From assembly GCA_001871815.1 (NCBI GenBank), contig MNVP01000075.1, positions 1 to 43,142 on the forward strand: a stretch of DNA of 43,142 nucleotides, read 5' to 3'. This document shows positions 38,648-43,142 of the stretch, one piece after another (the first letter of the stretch is position 1; each line of letters begins with the position of its first letter). Made by a program: the position numbers and the translations under genes. The notes under the pieces are model-generated. The model saw nothing but the letters and a program-made list of their open reading frames with translations, was not told where the DNA came from and did not search any database. Source of the stretch: Candidatus Omnitrophica bacterium CG1_02_40_15 (lineage in GTDB: Bacteria; Omnitrophota; Gorgyraeia; Gorgyraeales; Gorgyraeaceae).

Positions 38648-39277
38648 ATGTTTACAGGGATAATTGAAGAAATAGGCATTGTAAAGGAAATAAATAAGAC
38701 TAGCACAGGCGTTTTATTGAAGATAAAAACAGAAAAAGTGTATTCCGACGCTAAAATAGGCGACAGTATCTGCGTAAACGGTTCATGCTTGAGCGTAGTT
38801 GAAATCAGCGGGAATATTTTAAGTTTTGATGTAATACCTGAAACGCTTAAAAGGACTGCTCTGGCCCACTTAAAGATTAATTATTCTGTGAACATGGAAA
38901 GAAGCATTAAGGCTGATTCCAGGATAGGCGGCCATTTTCTCACAGGCCATGTGGATTATAAAGGCAGTATTCTTGATATATCCAGAAAATCAGAAGGCGT
39001 TGGCTTTAAGTTGCCGCTTCCAAAAGAATATTCCAATTTTGTGGTTGAAAAAGGCTCTGTAGGGCTTGATGGCGTCAGCCTTACAGTGGCAAGCGTGACA
39101 AAAGAATATTTTACAGTATATCTTATACCGCATACACTTAAAAGCACCACGTTTTCTACAAAGAAAAAAGGCGATTTTATAAATATTGAGACAGATATAA
39201 TAGGAAAATATGTAGCAAAAGATAAAGCAAAAGCCAGTGATTTCAAAGATATCCTGAGAGAATACGGATATATGTAG
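38648..39277 (+). CDS. ribE: Riboflavin synthase (alpha subunit)
   Basis: Final step: dismutation of lumazine to riboflavin. The 209 residues make two internally homologous barrels: MFTGIIEEIGIVKEI...DSICVNGSCLSVVEI...ETLKRTAL and SRIGGHFLTGHVDYKGSI...GSVGLDGVSLTVASV...HTLKSTTFS. It begins with the invariant MFTGIIEE. Ribosome binding site ggtggaagg. It closes the riboflavin gene set (ribBA, ribH, ribD, ribE); ribF is not in the window. Confidence 0.96.
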   Translation: MFTGIIEEIGIVKEINKTSTGVLLKIKTEKVYSDAKIGDSICVNGSCLSVVEISGNILSFDVIPETLKRTALAHLKINYSVNMERSIKADSRIGGHFLTGHVDYKGSILDISRKSEGVGFKLPLPKEYSNFVVEKGSVGLDGVSLTVASVTKEYFTVYLIPHTLKSTTFSTKKKGDFINIETDIIGKYVAKDKAKASDFKDILREYGYM

Positions 39278-39284
39278 CAATATA

Positions 39285-40325
39285 ATGCCACGCCGAATAT
39301 TTGTTAAAATATTTTTTGGGTTTGTAATATTAGTAGTCATATTTTCCGCAGTAGTTTATTTTTTCGCTAAACCAATTCTTCTCTCCGTAACTCAGAAAGA
39401 ACTCCATAAGGTTTTCAAAGAAAGTTCTGTTCAGGGCATAAAAGTCACACTTAATTTCGCGGAATTCCAAAATATAAAGATCAGAGAAAAAAGGTCTGAT
39501 GTGTATATTAAAAAGGCAAGGGTTTATTATGATCTGCGCTCAATATTGGATAAGAAAATAAATAAGGCAGAAGCTATTGACGTAGATTTGAATTTCGATA
39601 AAGACGATATAAAAATAAAGGCAAAGGCGTCTTTGCGATTAGACATGGCTGCGAAGACCATTGATTACATAAAACTCAATGTTTCTTCATGTAAGACTGA
39701 TTTATTTGAGATAGAAGGTTTGATTCTAAGCGCATCTCAGGGCCAGGATACAGGAGAATTTTACATAAAAGGGATTAATTACAATAACTTAAAAGTAGCT
39801 GATGTTATGGGAAAAAGCGAGTTAAAAGGCAAGTTTCTGCGCATAAAACCTTTATTAGTAAGTTTTCTCGGGGGCAATGTGAAAGGAGAATTTAACATTA
39901 CATTGGACCAGGATATGGATTATAATTTAAGCCTTGATACGCAGGGTATGGAGATAAGGAGATTTGTGGATGATATGAAGCTTAACGAGAAATTTGACAT
40001 GACAGGGAGATTGGGCGGCGCGTTTTATCTCTCAGGTAAAGGCCAGGACATAAAAGACATAAAAGGCGATTTTAATACAGGCGCCCCAGGAGGCGTATTG
40101 ATTATAAAGGATAAAACGTTTCTTGAAAATGTTGCTAAACAGTCAAACCAATCACCTGATATAATAGTGGAAAGTTTTAAGAATTACAATTATAATAATG
40201 GGATAATAAAGCTTTTTATGGAAAGCGGGAATATAGGGCTGGATTTAAAATTAGATGGGAACTCAGGCAAGCGGAGCCTTACGGTTATTTTGCATGACTT
40301 TAACAAGGGAAAGGAGAAACCATGA
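39285..40325 (+). CDS. YdbH/AsmA-like envelope protein (short form)
   Basis: 346 residues: one N-terminal transmembrane helix (about 8-28: IFFGFVILVVIFSAVVYFF), then beta-rich sequence in repeating strands (VDLNFDKDDIKIKAKASLRLDM..., GKFLRIKPLLVSFLGGNVKGEFNI, LDTQGMEIRRFVDDMKL). The 'G-G-F-L-G...GGVLIIKDKTFL' region and the ending in LDGNSGKR resemble the C-terminal part of YdbH, a bridge-like AsmA-clan protein. E. coli YdbH is far longer. Annotation rests mainly on context: the next gene, overlapping by four bases, fuses YnbE- and YdbL-like parts, the partners of YdbH. No ribosome binding site is visible. Confidence 0.65.
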   Translation: MPRRIFVKIFFGFVILVVIFSAVVYFFAKPILLSVTQKELHKVFKESSVQGIKVTLNFAEFQNIKIREKRSDVYIKKARVYYDLRSILDKKINKAEAIDVDLNFDKDDIKIKAKASLRLDMAAKTIDYIKLNVSSCKTDLFEIEGLILSASQGQDTGEFYIKGINYNNLKVADVMGKSELKGKFLRIKPLLVSFLGGNVKGEFNITLDQDMDYNLSLDTQGMEIRRFVDDMKLNEKFDMTGRLGGAFYLSGKGQDIKDIKGDFNTGAPGGVLIIKDKTFLENVAKQSNQSPDIIVESFKNYNYNNGIIKLFMESGNIGLDLKLDGNSGKRSLTVILHDFNKGKEKP

Positions 40326-40894
40326 AAAATATTTTTATAGCGCTCATAGCGCTGATTGCTTTTTTTGGATGCGCCAGGGTAAGAGTAGAGGCGCCCAAGG
40401 ATCCGATAAAGCTGGATATATCAATGAGGCTGGATATTTATCAGCATGTGGCAAAGGATATCGATGCTATTGAAGGCATAGTTTCCGGGAATGAAAAGAA
40501 ACCAGCTGTTGGTAAACAGGGAACATGGCTGGATATATTTGTAAAAGATGCGTATGCCCAGGAATCATTCGGGCCTGAGGTTGAAAAAGCAGCTTATAGC
40601 CGCAGGGATAGGAAAAGTGAATTAGATTCATGGGAGGAAAAGGGAGTTATCGGAGAGAATAAACTTGGCATGGTTGAAATAAGAGGAAGCGCAGATTCTT
40701 CAACCAAGGCTTTAATTGATGCAGAAAACAGCGACCGCATGGTAATATATAAGGCGATTGCTTCTAAAAATGGAATCTCCATAGAAGAGGTTCAAAAAAT
40801 ATATGCCAAGAAACTTCAGGATGGAGCTAACTCTGGAACACCTATAGAAACTTTAAATGAATCCAGCGGCCAGTATGAGTGGAAGGTAAAATGA
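40322..40894 (+). CDS. Fused YnbE-like lipoprotein / YdbL-like (DUF1318) protein
   Basis: 190 residues. A lipoprotein signal, MKNIFIALIALIAFFGC, has its lipobox Cys at 17. Next comes a YnbE-like stretch, EAPKDPIKLDISMRLDIYQH (compare 'AAPKEPITINMNVKIEH' of E. coli YnbE), followed by a linker of about 55 residues. Then comes a DUF1318/YdbL domain (about 105-190): EEKGVIGENKLGMVEIRG, DAENSDRMVIYKAIASKNGISIEEVQKIYAKKL, ESSGQYEWKVK. In E. coli ydbH, ynbE and ydbL are three adjacent genes; here ynbE and ydbL are one. It starts inside the stop of the YdbH-like gene and overlaps rmuC by four bases. Anchored to the outer membrane if the usual sorting applies. Confidence 0.82.
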   Translation: MKNIFIALIALIAFFGCARVRVEAPKDPIKLDISMRLDIYQHVAKDIDAIEGIVSGNEKKPAVGKQGTWLDIFVKDAYAQESFGPEVEKAAYSRRDRKSELDSWEEKGVIGENKLGMVEIRGSADSSTKALIDAENSDRMVIYKAIASKNGISIEEVQKIYAKKLQDGANSGTPIETLNESSGQYEWKVK

Positions 40895-41940
40895 TAATAA
40901 TAGTTAATTTAGTAGGTTTTTTTATTATAGCTATCCTGATATTATTTTTTAACAAAAAGGCTAGAGAGTCTGCGTCAAAGGAGAGCGAAGAAAAGATAAA
41001 TACTCTTCGCAGCGAATGGAGCGATACGCTTTCTAAAAATACAGAGCTTATTTTAAAACAGCTTAATGAAAGCGCCAAGGTCCAGCAGATGGTAAGCTCC
41101 AGTATGGGCGAGAGGTTTGATAACGCGGCAAAGGTTTTCGGCGATGTGAAAAAAAGCCTTGGTTCCCTGGATGAAAAAACCCAGCAGATTTACGAGGTTG
41201 GCAAAGATATAGCGAGTTTACAGGAAATACTCAAAGCCCCTAAAATGAGAGGCGGGCTCGGAGAGCTGTTTCTGGAATCGCTTCTTGAGCAGATAATGCC
41301 TCATAAGGATTTTTATGAGCTTCAGCATTGTTTTAAGACAGGCGAGAGGGTGGATGCTGCCATCAAGATAGGGACCAGGCTTGTGCCTGTGGATTCAAAA
41401 TTTCCGCTGGAGAGTTTTAAGAGGTTTGTAGACGCGCAAAATGACGATGATAAAAAGCGCGCAAAAAGGGAGTTTACAAAAGCAGTTAAAGACCATATAG
41501 ATTCTATCGCAGATAAATATATACTTCCGGATGAAGGCACGTATGACTTTGCGCTGATGTATATACCTGCTGAGAATGTCTATTACGAAACAATCATAAA
41601 GGATGAAGTTTTTGGAGAAGAAAAGTCCATATTCAGCCACGCCATATCCAAAAAAGTAATACCTGTATCGCCGAATAGTTTTTATGCGTACCTGCAGGTG
41701 ATTATCCTTGGCATGAAAGGGTTGAAGGTAGAAGAAAAGGCGCAAGAAGTGATAAAGATGCTCATTACTTTGAAAGGTTCTCTTGGGAAATTCACAGAGG
41801 ATTTCGAAGTAATAGGGACTCATATCGACAATATAAAATCAAGCTATGAAAGGGCAGTAAAAAGTTTGGATAAATTCGAAGATAAACTGCTCTCGGCAGA
41901 TTCGCTGGAAGAAAAAAATAAAATTGAGAACAAAGGATAG
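40891..41940 (+). CDS. rmuC: DNA recombination protein RmuC
   Basis: 349 residues from the ATG at 40891, which overlaps the preceding stop (ATGA); an in-frame GTG 12 bases earlier is less likely. A transmembrane helix (about 3-20) is followed by a coiled coil (about 25-100). The RmuC nuclease-like core has APKMRGGLGELFLESLLEQIMP, RVDAAIKIGTRLVPVDSKFPLESF, FALMYIPAENVYYETII, VIPVSPNSFYAYLQVIILGMKGL. RmuC limits rearrangements at repeated/inverted sequences, a notable neighbour given the repeat load here. The TAG stop lies in a palindrome (41938-41964). Confidence 0.94.
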   Translation: MIIIVNLVGFFIIAILILFFNKKARESASKESEEKINTLRSEWSDTLSKNTELILKQLNESAKVQQMVSSSMGERFDNAAKVFGDVKKSLGSLDEKTQQIYEVGKDIASLQEILKAPKMRGGLGELFLESLLEQIMPHKDFYELQHCFKTGERVDAAIKIGTRLVPVDSKFPLESFKRFVDAQNDDDKKRAKREFTKAVKDHIDSIADKYILPDEGTYDFALMYIPAENVYYETIIKDEVFGEEKSIFSHAISKKVIPVSPNSFYAYLQVIILGMKGLKVEEKAQEVIKMLITLKGSLGKFTEDFEVIGTHIDNIKSSYERAVKSLDKFEDKLLSADSLEEKNKIENKG

Positions 41941-43142
41941 AGGAGGGTTTAAAACCCTTCTCTACAAAGGATTTGGTACGGGGCGTAGCGCAGTTGGCTA
42001 GCGCGCTTGCTTCGGGAGCAAGAGGTCGCTGGTTCGAATCCAGCCGCCCCGACCACATCGGATTTGACGCATTTTCTGAGGAAAAAGAGGGATTTTTAAA
42101 ATCTTTTTGGGCGAAAAATTCTTTATCGTAAGTGCTTATGTATTCGAGAGTTAAATCAAATGGCTTTTTGAAATCTAAAATCACTTTTTTATCCAGCAGG
42201 CGGCGGTTCGTTCCAATTTTTTCCATAAAAATTTTTATTTCATAAAAATTTTGCGACGAAGCAAGTTTTTCGGCGTGGTGAGCAGTTTTTATCCACTCCC
42301 GCAATGGTTCGATCCAAAGATTACCCTTTCGCCCAAAATCTGCCTTTTTCTGCATAAACTCTGCTTTAGACCTTACAATATCATCTTTCTTAGACAGGTA
42401 AATCTCTTTATCAATGTCGCCATCAAGAAAGGCATTCACTAACTTATCAAGCTTTGCGTCTATTTCTTTAATCTTTATTTGCAGATTTTGGGCGAAAGTT
42501 TGCGAAGACTGAGCAGTATCTTTTTCCCATATATCTACTTGAGCTAGCATCTTTTCTGTCCAGTCTTCGCAAAGGGCGACTTTTGAAATAGCTTGCTTTA
42601 ATTGAGCAATAACCAAGTCTTCTCTTAGATATCTCTGACTACAGGGGCCAAGCCGTTTAGTGCAGCGGTAGTATATATAAGTACCGCCATTTCCATGAGC
42701 ATACTGAGCAGTTATTGCTGCGCCACACTCGCCACATCTTAAAAGCCCAACGAATGGAAAGTTATGACCTTTTTTATTCTTTCTCGGCTTGGCCCTATCT
42801 TTCAGAACTCTCTGAACAGCTTCAAAAGTCGCTCGGGAAACTATCGGCTCGTATTTACCTTCATAAGCTTCGCCATGATAGTCTATCACGCCTATATAAG
42901 CTGAGTTAGTTAGAGTACCTTGAAGCGTAGATTTACAGATCTTCGTTCCATTCCTGCTCACCACGCCGAAAAAACTCAGACGCTCACCCAAACTCGCTAA
43001 AGTATGCTTTCCAGCGGCAAACTCTTCGAAAACTTTCTTTATTATTTTTGCTTTTACCGGGTCTGGTTCGATGTTTCTGGTCTTGGGGTTATTCACATAA
43101 CCAAGAGGAGCTAAACTAAGCCATTCACCGCGTCTGAGTTTT
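41792..43142 (-). CDS. Large serine recombinase, 5' end outside the window; reading frame runs through tRNA-Pro
   Basis: The frame is open to the right edge, beginning ...LRRGEWLSLAPLGYVNNPKT; the GTG at 43096 is internal. Present are the recombinase domain (RNIEPDPVKAKIIKKVFEEFAAG, STLQGTLTNSAYIGVIDYHGEAYEG, FEAVQRVLKDR), the zinc ribbon (LRCGECGAAITAQY...YRCTKRLGPCSQ) and a coiled coil (about 42350-42550). The catalytic resolvase domain must lie beyond 43142. There is no stop before the tRNA: the frame continues antisense through tRNA-Pro (SGRLDSNQRPLAPEASAL) into rmuC. The genuine protein presumably ends near 42060. It is the edge of an integrated mobile element. Confidence 0.88.
   Translation of the reverse strand, partial: KLRRGEWLSLAPLGYVNNPKTRNIEPDPVKAKIIKKVFEEFAAGKHTLASLGERLSFFGVVSRNGTKICKSTLQGTLTNSAYIGVIDYHGEAYEGKYEPIVSRATFEAVQRVLKDRAKPRKNKKGHNFPFVGLLRCGECGAAITAQYAHGNGGTYIYYRCTKRLGPCSQRYLREDLVIAQLKQAISKVALCEDWTEKMLAQVDIWEKDTAQSSQTFAQNLQIKIKEIDAKLDKLVNAFLDGDIDKEIYLSKKDDIVRSKAEFMQKKADFGRKGNLWIEPLREWIKTAHHAEKLASSQNFYEIKIFMEKIGTNRRLLDKKVILDFKKPFDLTLEYISTYDKEFFAQKDFKNPSFSSENASNPMWSGRLDSNQRPLAPEASALANCATPRTKSFVEKGFKPSSILCSQFYFFLPANLPRAVYLRIYPNFLLPFHSLILYCRYESLLLRNPL
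41938..41964. repeat. TAGAGGAGGG/CCCTTCTCTA palindrome at the rmuC stop
   Basis: Arms of 13 bases (TAGAGGAGGGTTT and its complement) with one mismatch. The rmuC stop TAG is its first three bases, as TAG is for pta in the GTAGGG element. It looks like a diverged relative of that family, or a weak terminator without a T-run. Confidence 0.65.
41979..42055 (+). tRNA. tRNA-Pro (anticodon CGG)
   Basis: Acceptor stem CGGGGCG / CGCCCCG, D-arm GCGC-AGTTGGCTA-GCGC, anticodon stem CTTGC / GCAAG with loop TTCGGGA (anticodon CGG), T-arm CTGG-TTCGAAT-CCAG, discriminator A and an encoded CCA. The full cloverleaf fits. The 3' end is the point where a serine recombinase gene on the other strand reads in, marking an attachment site. 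Confidence 0.97.

Noticed and set aside
41792..42050. C-terminal 85 residues of the recombinase frame as genuine protein
   Set aside because: They are the antisense of tRNA-Pro and of the rmuC 3' end; the peptide SGRLDSNQRP is a known artefact of translating antisense tRNA.
42251..42442. Small + strand frame opposite the recombinase
   Set aside because: No ribosome binding site, promoter or family motif; overlaps the well-supported minus-strand gene.

Overview
The window is about 43 kb of AT-rich bacterial chromosome. It is densely coded and almost all genes lie on the + strand. The cell was diderm: there is a type II secretion system with a secretin, a YdbH/YnbE/YdbL-type envelope module, an outer-membrane-type lipoprotein signal and an exported multidomain protease. 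Gene content, gene order and the very high load of palindromic repeats resemble uncultivated phyla of the PVC/Omnitrophota (OP3) kind. That placement is an inference from protein style, not a test.

Layout. (1) 1-8424: the end of pta, then ackA, a YceD/DUF177 protein, rpmF, plsX, fabH, fabD, fabG, acpP and fabF. This is acetyl-phosphate/acetate metabolism followed by a nearly complete fatty-acid initiation and elongation cluster. (2) 8446-8737: remnant of a two-gene nucleotidyltransferase module. (3) 8784-12728: a 1314-residue subtilisin-like exoprotease with a propeller, CARDB and PKD tail. (4) 12847-25045: a type II secretion locus in the order E-F-G-I-J-K-L-M, a MerR-type regulator, an ExeA/GspA ATPase, a GspC/PilP-like protein, a secretin carrying a TonB-like C-terminus, and a PDZ (GspC-like) protein. 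(5) 25262-28698: acyl-CoA dehydrogenase with EtfB and a ferredoxin-fused EtfA, the gene set of flavin-based electron bifurcation. (6) 28737-32745: a repeat-flanked four-helix-bundle protein and smc. (7) 32742-33887, minus strand: GAF-GGDEF diguanylate cyclase. (8) 33938-39277: FMN riboswitch, ribBA, ribH, nusB, a PHP phosphoesterase, ribD and ribE. (9) 39285-41940: YdbH-like protein, a fused YnbE-YdbL lipoprotein and rmuC. (10) 41979-43142: tRNA-Pro(CGG) with a large serine recombinase running off the window, which is the edge of an integrated element.

The most unusual property is the number and behaviour of short palindromic elements. At least seven families and more than 25 copies fill nearly every intergenic gap. 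Several lie inside protein-coding genes without breaking the frame. A 28-29 bp GTAGGG...CCCTAC hairpin is read in one and the same frame inside fabD, etfA and smc. A related kind of hairpin enlarges the leader of a pseudopilin, others supply stop codons, and a 47 bp perfect palindrome forms the C-terminus of ribD. Copies differ by compensating base changes, so the hairpin itself appears to be conserved.

Three genes (gspE, the PDZ protein and the diguanylate cyclase) have good sigma70-like promoters whose -10 box lies 6-9 bases before the start codon. This suggests leaderless transcripts. No CRISPR array, rRNA or replication origin was seen.
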